DNA of 64,000 bases, taken from assembly GCF_050947335.1 (NCBI RefSeq), contig NW_027473362.1:806001-870000 (forward strand), in the 5' to 3' direction. Origin of the DNA: Megachile rotundata (lineage: Eukaryota > Arthropoda > Insecta > Hymenoptera > Megachilidae). A model generated the notes under the pieces. It was not told the origin of the DNA, ran no database searches, and saw nothing but the letters and a program-made list of their open reading frames with translations. The first letter of the stretch is position 1; every line of letters begins with the position of its first letter. The position numbers and the translations under genes were made by a program. Of the stretch, positions 13,570 to 27,606 are shown in pieces.

Positions 13570-13977
13570 TATATGGGAGATTGTATTTGGGAGATTGTAA
13601 TTGTATGATTGCGATTGTATGATTGTGATTGTATGATTGTGATTGTATGATTGTGATTGTATGATTGTATTTGGGAGATTGTAGTTGGGAGGTTGTATTT
13701 GGGAGATTGTATTTGGGAGATTGTAATTGTATGATTGCGGTTGTATGATTGTGATTGTATGATTGGGATTGTATGATTGTGATTGTATTATTGTGATGTA
13801 TGATTGTAATATTATGATTATGATTGTATGATTGTGATTGTATGATTGTGATGGTATGATTGTGATTGTCTGATTGCGATTGTATGATTGTATTTGGGAG
13901 ATTGTAGTTGGGAGATTGTATTTGGGAGATTGTATTTGGGAGATTGTATTTGGGAGATTGTATTTGGGAGATTGTAA
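13570..13977 (+). repeat. TTTGGGA block
   Basis: Three clusters. The spacer between clusters 2 and 3 carries GATTGGG and TATTATTG variants, and the third cluster has six GGGA units. Counterpart 41353-41760. Confidence 0.9.
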
Positions 13978-14161
13978 TTGTATGATTGCGATTGTATGAT
14001 TGTGATTGTATGATTGCGATTGTATGATTGTGATTGTATGATTATGATTGTATTTTTGTGATTGTATGATTGTGATTGTATGATTGTGATTGTATGATTG
14101 TGATTGTATGATTGTGATTGTATGATTGCGATTGTATGAATGCGATTGTATGATTGTGATT

Positions 14162-14842
14162 GCATAATTGTGATTGTATGATTGTGATTGTATGATTGTG
14201 ATTGTCTGATTGTGGTTGTATGATTGTGATTGTATGATTGCGATTGTATGATTGTGATTGTATGATTGTGATTGTATGATTGTATTTGGGAGATTGTATT
14301 TGGGATATTGTAATTGTATGATTGCGATTGTATGATTGTGATTGTATGATTGCGATTGTATGATTGTGATTGTATGATTGTGATGTATGATTGTAATTGT
14401 ATGATTATGATTGTATGATTGTGATTGTATGATTGTGATTGTATGACTGTGATTGTATGATTGTAATTGTATGATTGTGATTGTATGATTGTGATTGTAT
14501 GATTGTGATTGTATGATTGTGATTGTATGATTGCGATTGTATGATTGTGATAGTATGATTGTGATTGTATGATTGTGATTGTATGATTGCGATTGTATGA
14601 ATGCGATTGTATGATTGTGATTGCATAATTGTGATTGTATGATTGTGATTGTATGATTGTGATTGTCTGATTGTGGTTGTATGATTGTGATTGTATGATT
14701 GCGATTGTATGATTGTGATTGTATGATTGTGATTGTATGATTGTATTTGGGAGATTGTATTTGGGATATTGTAATTGTATGATTGCGATTGTATGATTGT
14801 GATTGTATGATTGCGATTGTATGATTGTGATTGTATGATTGT
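14162..14842 (+). repeat. 461-bp tandem duplication within copy A
   Basis: The GCATAATT unit at 14162 recurs at 14623, and the GGGATATT cassette at 14282 recurs at 14743, both 461 bp apart. 461 is 33 monomers minus one base. Copy B has a single cassette at 42065, and the A-B offset falls by exactly 461 (27783 to 27322) across this region. The sequence after each cassette (GCG units, GATGTATG, GTAATTG, GATTATG) is the same in both copies. Confidence 0.85.
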
Positions 14843-15524
14843 GATGTATGATTGTAATTGTATGATTATGATTGTATGATTGTGATTGTATGATTGTGAT
14901 TGTATGACTGTGATTGTATGATTGTAATTGTATGATTGTGATTGTATGATTGTGATTGTATGATTGTGATTGTATGATTGTGATTGTATGATTGCGATTG
15001 TATGATTGTGATAGTATGATTGTGATTGTATGATTGTGATTGTATGACTGTGATTGTATGATTGTGATTGTATGATTGTGATTGTATGATTGTGAAAGTA
15101 TGATTGTGATTGTATGATTGTGATTGTATGATTGTGATTGTATGAGTGCGATTGTCTGATTGTGGTTGTGCGATTGTGATTGTACGATTGTGAATGTACG
15201 ATTGTGATTGTATGATTGTGATTGTATGAATATGATTGTATGATTGTGATTGCATGATTGTGATTGTATGATTGTGATTGCATGATTTTGAATGTATGAT
15301 TGTGATTGTATGATTGTGATTGTATGATTGTGATCGTATGATTGTGATTGTATGATTGTGATTGTATGATTGCGATAGTATGATTGTGATTGTATGATTG
15401 TGATTGTATGATTGTGATGTATGATTGTAATTGTATGATTATGATTGTATGATTGTGATTGTATGATTGAGATTGTATGATTGTAATTGTATGCTTGCGA
15501 TTGTATGATTGTGATTGTATGATT

Positions 15525-15710
15525 GTATTTGGGAGATTGTATTTGGGAGATTGTATTTGGGAGATTGTATTTCGGAGATTGTAATTGTATGATTGTGATT
15601 GTATGATTGTGATTGTATGATTGTGATTGTATGATTGTGATTGTATGATTGTGATTGTATGATTGTATTTGGGAGATTGTATTTGGGAGAATGTATTTGG
15701 GAGATTGTAA
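15525..15710 (+). repeat. Divergent TTTGGGA block without TATATGGGA
   Basis: Two clusters separated by consensus units. The first has a TTTCGGA change (15571) and the second a GAGAATG change (15687). The only other block with these changes is 42847-43004, so this is a private lineage shared by copies A and B. Confidence 0.9.
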
Positions 15711-18700
15711 TTGTATGATTGCGATTGCATGATAGTGATTGTATGATTGCGATTGTATGATTGTGATTGTATGATTGTGATGTATGATTGTGATTGTATG
15801 ATTGTGATTGTATGATTGCGATTGTATGATTGTGATTGTATGATTGTGAAAGTATGATTGTGATGGTATGATCGTGATTGTATGATTGTGATTGTATGAT
15901 TGTGATTGTATGAGTGTGATTGTCTGATTGTGGTTGTGCGATTGTGATTGTACGATTGTGATTGTACGATTGTTATTGAATGATTGTGATTGTATGATTC
16001 TGATTGTATGATTGTGATTGCATGATTGTGATTGTATGATTGTGATTGCATGATTTTGAATGTATGATTGTGATTGTATGATTGTGATTGTCTGATTGTG
16101 ATTGTATGATTGTGATTGTATGATTGAGATTGTATGATTGCGATTGTATGAATGCGATTGTATGATTGTGATTGCATAATTGTGATTGTATGATTGTGAT
16201 TGTACGATTGTGATTGTACGATTGTTATTGAATGATTGTGATTGTATGATTCTGATTGTATGATTGTGATTGCATGATTGTGATTGTATGATTGTGATTG
16301 CATGATTTTGAATGTATGATTGTGATTGTATGATTGTGATTGTATGATTGTGATTGTATGATTATGATTGTATGATTGCGATTGTATGAATGCGATTGTA
16401 TGATTGTGATTGCATAATTGTGATTGTATGATTGCGATTGTATGATTGTGGTTGTATGATTGTGATTGTCTGATTGTGGTTGTATGATTGTGATTGTAGG
16501 ATTGTGATTGTATGATTGTGATTGCATGATTGTGATTGTATGATTGTGATTGTATGATTGTGATTGTATGATTGTGATTGTATGATTGTGAAAGTATGAT
16601 TGTGATTGTATGATTGTGATTGTATGATTGTGATTGTATGAGTGGGATTGTCTGATTGTGGTTGTGCGATTGTGATTGTACGATTGTGATTGTACGATTG
16701 TGATTGTATGATTGTGATTGTATGAATATGATTGAATGATTGTGATTGCATGATTGTGATTGTATGATTGTGATTGCATGATTTTGAATGTATGATTGTG
16801 ATTGTATGATTGTGATTGTATGATTGTGATTGCATAATTGTGATTGTATGATTGTGATTGTATGATTGTGGTTGTATGATTGTGATTGTCTGATTGTGGT
16901 TGTATGATTGTGATTGTATGATTGCGATTGTATGATTGTGATTGTATGATTGTGATTGTATGATTGTGATTGTATGATTGTGATTGTATGATTGTGATTG
17001 TATGATTGTGATTGTATGATTGTGATTGTATGATTGTGAAAGTATGATTGTGATTGTATGATTGTGATTGTATGATTGTGATTGTATGAGTGTGATTGTC
17101 TGATTGTGGTTGTGCGATTGTGATTGTAGGATTGTGAATGTACGATTGTGATTGTATGATTGTGATTGTATGAATATGATTGTATGATTGTGATTGCATG
17201 ATTGTGATTGTATGATTGTGATTGCATGATTTTGAATGTATGATTGTGATTGTATGATTGTGATTGTATGATTGTGATCGTATGATTGTGATTGTATGAT
17301 TGTGATTGTATGATTGCGATAGTATGATTGTGATTGTGTGATTGTGATTGTATGATTGTGATGTATGATTGTAATTGTATGATTATGATTGTATGATTGT
17401 GATTGTATGATTGAGATTGTATGATTGTGATTGTATGCTTGCGATTGTATGATTGTGATTGTATGATTGAGATTGTATGATTGTGATTGTATGCTTGCGA
17501 TTGTATGATTGTGATTGTATGAGTGTGATGTATGATTGTAATTGTATGATTATGATTGTATGATTGTGATTGTATGATTGAGATTGTATGATTGTGATTG
17601 TATGCTTGCGATTGTATGATTGTGATTGTATGATTGTGATTCTTTGATTGTGATTGTATGATTGTGATTGTATGATTGTGATTGTATGATTGTGATTGTA
17701 TGATTGTGATAGTATGATTATGATTGTATGATTGTGATTGTATGACTGTGATTGTATGATTGTGATTGTATGATTGTGATTGTATGATTGTGAAAGTATG
17801 ATTGTGATTGTATGATTGTGATTGTATGATTGCGATTGTATGATTGTGATTGTATGATTGAGATTGTATGATTGCGATTGTATGCTTGCGATTGTATGAT
17901 TGTGATTGTATGAGTGTGATGTATGATTGTAATTGTATGATTATGATTGTATGATTGTGATTGTATGATTGAGATTGTATGATTGCGATTGTATGCTTGC
18001 GATTGTATGATTGTGATTGTATGACTGTGATTCTTTGATTGTGATTGTATGATTGTGATTGTATGATTGTGATTGTATGATTGTGATTGTATGATTGTGA
18101 TTGTATGATTGTGATTGTATGATTGTGATAGTATGATTGTGATTGTATGATTGTGATTGTATGATTGTGATTGTATGATTGTGATTGTATGATTGTGAAA
18201 GTATGATTGTGAATGTATGATTGTGATTGTATGATTGTGATTGTATGATTGTGATTGTATGATTGTGATTGTATGAGTGTGATTGTGTGATTGTGGTTGT
18301 GCGATTGAGATTGTACGATTGTGATTGTACGATAGTGATTGAATGATTGTGATTGTATGATTATGATTGTATGATTGTGATTGCATGATTGTGATTGTAT
18401 GATTGTGATTGCATGATTTTGAATGTATGATTGTGATTGTATGATTGTGATTGTATGATTGTGATTGTATGATTGTGATGTATGATTGTAATTGTATGAT
18501 TATGATTGTATGATTGTGATTGTATGATTGAGATTGTATGATTGTGATTGTATGCTTGCGATTGTATGATTGTGATTGTATGATTGAGATTGTATGATTG
18601 TGATTGTATGCTTGCGATTGTATGATTGTGATTGTATGAGTGTGATATATGATTGTAATTGTATGATTATGATTGTATGATTGTGATTGTATGATTGAGA

Positions 18701-19299
18701 TTGTATGATTGCGATTGTATGCTTGCGATTGTATGATTGTGATTGTATGACTGTGATTCTTTGATTGTGATTGTATGATTGTGATTGTATGATTGTGATT
18801 GTATGATTGTGATTGTATGATTGTGATTGTATGATTGCGATTGTATGATTGTGATAGTATGATTGTGATTGTATGATTGTGATTGTATGACTGTGATTGT
18901 ATGATTGTGATTGTATGATTGTGATTGTATGATTGTGAAAGTATGATTGTGATTGTATGATTGTGATTCTATGATTGTGATTGTATGAGTGTGATTGTGT
19001 GATTGTGGTTGTGCAATTGAGATTGTACGATTGTGATTGTACGACTGTGATTGAATGATTGTGATTGTATGATTATGATTGTATGATTGTGATTGCATGA
19101 TTGTGATTGTATGATTGTGATTGCATGATTTTGAATGTATGATTGTGATTGTATGATTGTGATTGTATGATTGTGATTGTATGATTGTGATTGTATGATT
19201 GTGATTGTATGATTGTGATTGTATGATTGTGATAGTATGATTGTGATTGTATGATTGTGATTGTATGATTGTGATTGTATGATTTTGATTGTATGATTG

Positions 19300-19679
19300 T
19301 ATATGGGAGATTGTATTTGGGAGATTGTATTTGGGAGATTGTAATTGTATGATTGCGATTGTATGATTGTGATTGTATGATTGTGATTGTATGATTGTAT
19401 TTGGGAGATTGTAGTTGGGAGGTTGTATTTGGGAGATTGTATTTGGGAGATTGTAATTGTATGATTGCGGTTGTATGATTGCGATTGTATGATTGCGATT
19501 GTATGATTGTGATGTATGATTGTAATATTATGATTATGATTGTATGATTGTGATTGTATGATTGTGATGGTATGATTGTGATTGTATGATTGCGATTGTA
19601 TGATTGTATTTGGGAGATTGTAGTTGGGAGATTGTATTTGGGAGATTGTATTTGGGAGATTGTATTTGGGAGATTGTAA
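19300..19679 (+). repeat. TTTGGGA block
   Basis: Standard three-cluster block matching 3509-3888 (offset 15791) and 47209-47588 (offset 27909). Confidence 0.9.
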
Positions 19680-22192
19680 TTGTATGATTGCGATTGTATG
19701 ATTGTGATTGTATGATTGCGATTGTATGATTGTGATTGTATGATTATGATTGTATTTTTGTGATTGTATGATTGTGATTGTATGATTGTGATTGTATGAT
19801 TGTGATTGTATGATTGTGATTGTATGATTGCGATTGTATGAATGCGATTGTATGATTGTGATTGCATAATTGTGATTGTATGATTGTGATTGTATGATTG
19901 TGATTGTCTGATTGTGGTTGTATGATTGTGATTGTATGATTGTGATTGTATGATTGTGATTGTATGATTGTGATTGAATGATTGTATTTGGGAGATTGTA
20001 TTTGGGATATTGTAATTGTATGATTGTGATTGTCTGATTGTTGTTGTATGATTGTGATTGTATGATTGAGATTGTATGATTGTGATGTATGATTGTAATT
20101 GTATGATTATGATTGTATGATTGTGATTGTATGATTTTGATTTTATGACTGTGATTGTATGATTGTAATTGTATGATTATGATTGTATGATTGTGATTGT
20201 ATGATTGTGATGGTATGATTGTGATTGTATGATTGCGATAGTATGATTGTGATTGTATGATTGTGATTGTATGATTGCGATTGTATGATTGTGATTGTAT
20301 GATTGTGATTGTATGATTGTGATGGTATGATTGTGATTGTATGATTGCGATAGTATGATTGTGATTGTATGATTGTGATTGTATGATTGTAATTGCATGA
20401 TTATGTTTGTATGATTGTGATTGTATGATTGCGATTGTATGATTGTGATTGTATGATTATGATTGTATGATTATGATTGTATTTTTGTGATTGTATGATT
20501 GTGATTGTATGATTGTGATTGTCTGATTGTGGTTGTATGATTGTGTTTGTATGATTGCGATTGTATGATTGTGATTGTATGATTGTGATTGTATGATTGT
20601 GATTGTATGATTGTGATTGTATGATTGTGATTGTATGATTGTGATTGTATGATTGTGATTGTATGATTGTGATTGTATGATTGTGATTGTATGATGGTGA
20701 AAGTATGATTGTGATTGTATGATTGTGATTGTATGATTGTGATTGTATGAGTGTGATTGTCTGATTGTGGTTGTGCGATTGTGATTGTAGGATTGTGAAT
20801 GTACGATTGTGATTGTATGCTTGCGATTGTATGATTGTGATTGTATGAGTGTGATGTATGATTGTAATTGTATGATTATGATTGTATGATTGTGATTGTA
20901 TGATTGAGATTGTATGATTGTGATTGTATGATTGTGATTGTATGATTGTGATTGTATGATTGTGATTGTATGATTGTGATTGTATGATTGTGATTGTATG
21001 ATTGTGATAGTATGATTGTGATTGTATGATTGTGATTGTATGAATGTGATTGTATGATTGTGATTGTATGATTGTGATTGTATGATTGTGAAAGTATGAT
21101 TGTGATTGTATGATTGTGATTGTATGATTGTGATTGTATGATTGTGATTGTATGAGTGTGATTGTGTGATTGTGGTTGTGCGATTGAGATTGTACGATTG
21201 TGATTGTACGATTGTGATTGAATGATTGTGATTGTATGATTATGATTGTATGATTGTGATTGCATGATTGTGATTGTATGATTGTGATTGCATGATTTTG
21301 AATGTATGATTGTGATTGTATGATTGTGATTGTATGATTGTGATTGTATGATTGTGATGTATGATTGTAATTGTATGATTATGATTGTATGATTGTGATT
21401 GTATGATTGAGATTGTATGATTGTGATTGTATGCTTGCGATTGTATGATTGTGATTGTATGATTGAGATTGTATGATTGTGATTGTATGCTTGCGATTGT
21501 ATGATTGTGATTGTATGAGTGTGATGTATGATTGTAATTGTATGATTATGATTGTATGATTGTGATTGTATGATTGAGATTGTATGATTGCGATTGTATG
21601 CTTGCGATTGTATGATTGTGATTGTATGACTGTGATTCTTTGATTGTGATTGTATGATTGTGATTGTATGATTGTGATTGTATGATTGTGATTGTATGAT
21701 TGTGATTGTATGATTGCGATTGTATGATTGTGATAGTATGATTGTGATTGTATGATTGTGATTGTATGACTGTGATTGTATGATTGTGATTGTATGATTG
21801 TGATTGTATGATTGTGAAAGTATGATTGTGATTGTATGATTGTGATTGTATGATTGTGATTGTATGATTGTGATTGTATGAGTGTGATTGTGTGATTGTG
21901 GTTGTGCAATTGAGATTGTACGATTGTGATTGTACGATTGTGATTGAATGATTGTGATTGTATGATTATGATTGTATGATTGTGATTGCATGATTGTGAT
22001 TGTATGATTGTGATTGCATGATTTTGAATGTATGATTGTGATTGTATGATTGTGATTGTATGATTGTGATTGTATGATTGTGATTGTATGATTGTGATTG
22101 TATGATTGTGATTGTATGATTGTGATAGTATGATTGTGATTGTATGATTGTGATTGTATGATTGTGATTGTATGATTTTGATTGTATGATTG

Positions 22193-22837
22193 TATATGGG
22201 AGATTGTATTTGGGAGATTGTATTTGGGAGATTGTAATTGTATGATTGCGATTGTATGATTGTGATTGTATGATTGTGATTGTATGATTGTATTTGGGAG
22301 ATTGTAGTTGGGAGGTTGTATTTGGGAGATTGTATTTGGGAGATTGTAATTGTATGATTGCGGTTGTATGATTGCGATTGTATGATTGCGATTGTATGAT
22401 TGTGATTGTCTGATTGTGATGTATGATTGTAATATTATGATTATGATTGTATGATTGTGATTGTATGATTGTGATGGTATGATTGTGATTGTATGATTGC
22501 GATTGTATGATTGTATTTGGGAGATTGTAGTTGGGAGATTGTATTTGGGAGATTGTATTTGGGAGATTGTATTTGGGAGATTGTATTTGGGAGATTGTAA
22601 TTGTATGATTGCGGTTGTATGATTGCGATTGTATGATTGCGATTGTATGATTGTGATTGTCTGATTGTGATGTATGATTGTAATATTATGATTATGATTG
22701 TATGATTGTGATTGTATGATTGTGATGGTATGATTGTGATTGTATGATTGCGATTGTATGATTGTATTTGGGAGATTGTAGTTGGGAGATTGTATTTGGG
22801 AGATTGTATTTGGGAGATTGTATTTGGGAGATTGTAA
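22193..22837 (+). repeat. Extended TTTGGGA block (four clusters)
   Basis: The cluster-3 plus spacer portion is repeated, so clusters appear at 22193, about 22290, about 22510 and 22764-22837, with AATATT at two places (about 22430 and 22681). Same expansion in 50325-50969. Confidence 0.9.
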
Positions 22838-23170
22838 TTGTATGATTGCGATTGTATGATTGTGATTGTATGATTGCGATTGTATGATTGTGATTGTATG
22901 ATTATGATTGTATTTTTGTGATTGTATGATTGTGATTGTATGATTGTGATTGTATGATTGTGATTGTATGATTGTGATTGTATGATTGTGACTGTATGAT
23001 TGTGATTGTATGATTGCGATTGTATGAATGCGATTGTATGATTGTGATTGCATAATTGTGATTGTATGTTTGTGATTGTATGATTGTGATTGTCTGATTG
23101 TGGTTGTATGATTGTGATTGTATGATTGTGATTGTATGATTGTGATTGTATGATTTTGATTGTATGATTG

Positions 23171-23564
23171 TATATGGGAGATTGTATTTGGGAGATTGTA
23201 TTTGGGAGATTGTAATTGTATGATTGCGATTGTATGATTGTGATTGTATGATTGTGATTGTATGATTGTATTTGGGAGATTGTAGTTGGGAGGTTGTATT
23301 TGGGAGATTGTATTTGGGAGATTGTAATTGTATGATTGCGGTTGTATGATTGCGATTGTATGATTGCGATTGTATGATTGTGATTGTCTGATTGTGATGT
23401 ATGATTGTAATATTATGATTATGATTGTATGATTGTGATTGTATGATTGTGATGGTATGATTGTGATTGTATGATTGCGATTGTATGATTGTATTTGGGA
23501 GATTGTAGTTGGGAGATTGTATTTGGGAGATTGTATTTGGGAGATTGTATTTGGGAGATTGTAA
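23171..23564 (+). repeat. TTTGGGA block
   Basis: Standard three-cluster block. Counterpart 51345-51738 (offset 28174). Confidence 0.9.
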
Positions 23565-25630
23565 TTGTATGATTGCGATTGTATGATTGTGATTGTATGA
23601 TTGCGATTGTATGATTGTGATTGTATGATTATGATTGTATTTTTGTGATTGTATGATTGTGATTGTATGATTGTGATTGTATGATTGTGATTGTATGATT
23701 GTGATTGTATGATTGCGATTGTATGAATGCGATTGTATGATTGTGATTGCATAATTGTGATTGTATGATTGTGATTGTATGATTGTGATTGTCTGATTGT
23801 GGTTGTATGATTGTGATTGTATGATTGTGATTGTATGATTGTGATTGTATGATTGTATTTGGGAGATTGTATTTGGGATATTGTAATTGTATGATTGCGA
23901 TTGTATGATTGTGATTGTATGATTGTGATGTATGATTGTAATTGTATGATTATGATTGTATGATTGTGATTGTATGATTGTGATGGTATGACTGTGATTG
24001 TATGATTGTAATTGTATGATTATGATTGTATGATTGTGATTGTATGATTGTGATGGTATGATTGTGATTGTATGATTGCGATAGTATGATTGTGATTGTA
24101 TGATTGTGATTGTATGATTGCGATTGTATGATTGTGATTGTATGATTGTGATTGTATGATTGTGATGGTATGATTGTGATTGTATGATTGCGATAGTATG
24201 ATTGTGATTGTATGATTGTGATTGTATGATTGTAATTGCATGATTATGATTGTATGATTGTGATTGTATGATTGCGATTGTATGATTGTGATTGTATGAT
24301 TATGATTGTATTTTTGTGATTGTATGATTGTGATTGTATGATTGTGATTGTATGATTGTGATTGTATGATTGTGATTGTATGATTGTGATAGTATGATTG
24401 TGATTGTATGATTGTGATTGTATGACTGTGATTGTATGATTGTGATTGTATGATTGTGATTGTATGATTGTGAAAGTATGATTGTGATTGTATGATTGTG
24501 ATTGTATGATTGTGATTGTATGATTGTGATTGTATGAGTGTGATTGTGTGATTGTGGTTGTGCGATTGAGATTGTACGATTGTGATTGTACGATTGTGAT
24601 TGAATGATTGTGATTGTATGATTACGATTGTATGATTGTGATTGCATGATTGTGATTGTATGATTGTGATTGCATGATTTTGAATGTATGATTGTGATTG
24701 TATGATTGTGATTGTATGATTGTGATTGTATGATTGTGATTTATGATTGTAATTGTATGATTATGATTGTATGATTGTGATTGTATGATTGAGATTGTAT
24801 GATTGTGATTGTATGCTTGCGATTGTATGATTGTGATTGTATGATTGAGATTGTATGATTGTGATTGTATGCTTGCGATTGTATGATTGTGATTGTATGA
24901 GTGTGATGTATGATTGTAATTGTATGATTATGATTGTATGATTGTGATTGTATGATTGAGATTGTATGATTGCGATTGTATGCTTGCGATTGTATGATTG
25001 TGATTGTATGACTGTGATTCTTTGATTGTGATTGTATGATTGTGATTGTATGATTGTGATTGTATGATTGTGATTGTATGATTGTGATTGTATGATTGTG
25101 ATTGTATGATTGTGATAGTATGATTGTGATTGTATGATTGTGATTGTATGACTGTGATTGTATGATTGTGATTGTATGATTGTGATTGTATGATTGTGAA
25201 AGTATGATTGTGATTGTATGATTGTGATTGTATGATTGTGATTGTATGATTGTGATTGTATGAGTGTGATTGTGTGATTGTGGTTGTGCGATTGAGATTG
25301 TACGATTGTGATTGTACGATTGTGATTGAATGATTGTGATTGTATGATTATGATTGTATGATTGTGATTGCATGATTGTGATTGTATGATTGTGATTGCA
25401 TGATTTTGAATATATGATTGTGATTGTATGATTGTGATTGTATGATTGTGATTGTATGATTGTGATTGTATGATTGTGATTGTATGATTGTGATTGTATG
25501 ATTGTGATTGTATGATTGTGATTGTATGATTGTGATTGTATGATTGTGATTGTATGATTGTGATAGTATGATTGTGATTGTATGATTGTGATTGTATGAT
25601 TGTGATTGTATGATTTTGATTGTATGATTG

Positions 25631-26024
25631 TATATGGGAGATTGTATTTGGGAGATTGTAATTGTATGATTGCGATTGTATGATTGTGATTGTATGATTG
25701 TGATTGTATGATTGTATTTGGGAGATTGTAGTTGGGAGGTTGTATTTGGGAGATTGTATTTGGGAGATTGTAATTGTATGATTGCGGTTGTATGATTGTG
25801 ATTGTATGATTGCGATTGTATGATTGTGATTGTATTATTGTGATGTATGATTGTAATATTATGATTATGATTGTATGATTGTGATTGTATGATTGTGATG
25901 GTATGATTGTGATTGTCTGATTGCGATTGTATGATTGTATTTGGGAGATTGTAGTTGGGAGATTGTATTTGGGAGATTGTATTTGGGAGATTGTATTTGG
26001 GAGATTGTATTTGGGAGATTGTAA
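25631..26024 (+). repeat. TTTGGGA block
   Basis: Three clusters, with TATTATTG before GATGTATG in the spacer and GTCTG before cluster 3. Counterparts 53819-54212 and 62400-62793. The third cluster is also copied at 29235-29322. Confidence 0.9.
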
Positions 26025-27028
26025 TTGTATGATTGCGATTGTATGATTGTGATTGTATGATTGCGATTGTATGATTGTGATTGTATGATTATGATTGTAT
26101 TTTTGTGATTGTATGATTGTGATTGTATGATTGTGATTGTATGATTGTGATTGTATGATTGCGATTGTATGAATGCGATTGTATGATTGTGATTGCATAA
26201 TTGTGATTGTATGATTGTGATTGTATGATTGTGATTGTCTGATTGCGGTTGTATGATTGTGATTGTATGATTGCGATTGTATGATTGTGATTGTATGATT
26301 GTGATTGTATGATTGTATTTGGGAGATTGTATTTGGGATATTGTAATTGTATGATTGCGATTGTATGATTGTGATTGTATGATTGCGATTGTATGATTGT
26401 GATTGTATGATTGTGATGTATGATTGTAATTGTATGATTATGATTGTATGATTGTGATTGTATGATTGTGATTGTATGACTGTGATTGTATGATTGTAAT
26501 TGTATGATTGTGATTGTATCATTGTGATTGTATGATTGTGATTGTATGATTGTGATTGTATGATTGCGATTGTATGATTGTGATAGTATGATTGTGATTG
26601 TATGATTGTGATTGTATGACTGTGATTGTATGATTGTGATTGTATGATTGCGATTGTATGATTGTGAAAGTATGATTGTGGTTGTATGATTGTGATTGTA
26701 TGATTGTGATTGTATGATTGTGATTGTATGAGTGTGATTGTGTGATTGTGGTTGTGCAATTGAGATTGTACGATTGTGATTGTACGATTGTGATTGAATG
26801 ATTGTGATTGTATGATTATGATTGTATGATTGTGATTGCATGATTGTGATTGTATGATTGTGATTGCATGATTTTGAATGTATGATTGTGATTGTATGAT
26901 TGTGATTGTATGATTGTGATTGTATGATTGTGATTGTATGATTGTGATTGTATGATTGTGATAGTATGATTGTGATTGTATGATTGTGATTGTATGATTG
27001 TGATTGTATGATTTTGATTGTATGATTG

Positions 27029-27422
27029 TATATGGGAGATTGTATTTGGGAGATTGTATTTGGGAGATTGTAATTGTATGATTGCGATTGTATGATTGTG
27101 ATTGTATGATTGTGATTGTATGATTGTATTTGGGAGATTGTAGTTGGGAGGTTGTATTTGGGAGATTGTATTTGGGAGATTGTAATTGTATGATTGCGGT
27201 TGTATGATTGTGATTGTATGATTGCGATTGTATGATTGTGATTGTATGATTGTGATGTATGATTGTAATATTATGATTATGATTGTATGATTGTGATTGT
27301 ATGATTGTGATGGTATGATTGTGATTGTATGATTGCGATTGTATGATTGCATTTGGGAGATTGTAGTTGGGAGATTGTATTTGGGAGATTGTATTTGGGA
27401 GATTGTATTTGGGAGATTGTAA
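27029..27422 (+). repeat. TTTGGGA block
   Basis: Three clusters. The third starts with GCATTTGGGA instead of GTATTTGGGA, a private change shared only with 30327-30720. Confidence 0.9.
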
Positions 27423-27606
27423 TTGTATGATTGCGATTGTATGATTGTGATTGTATGATTGCGATTGTATGATTGTGATTGTATGATTATGATTGTATTT
27501 TTGTGATTGTATGATTGTGATTGTATGATTGTGATTGTATGATTGTGATTGTATGATTGTGATTGTATGATTGCGATTGTATGAATGCGATTGTATGATT
27601 GTGATT

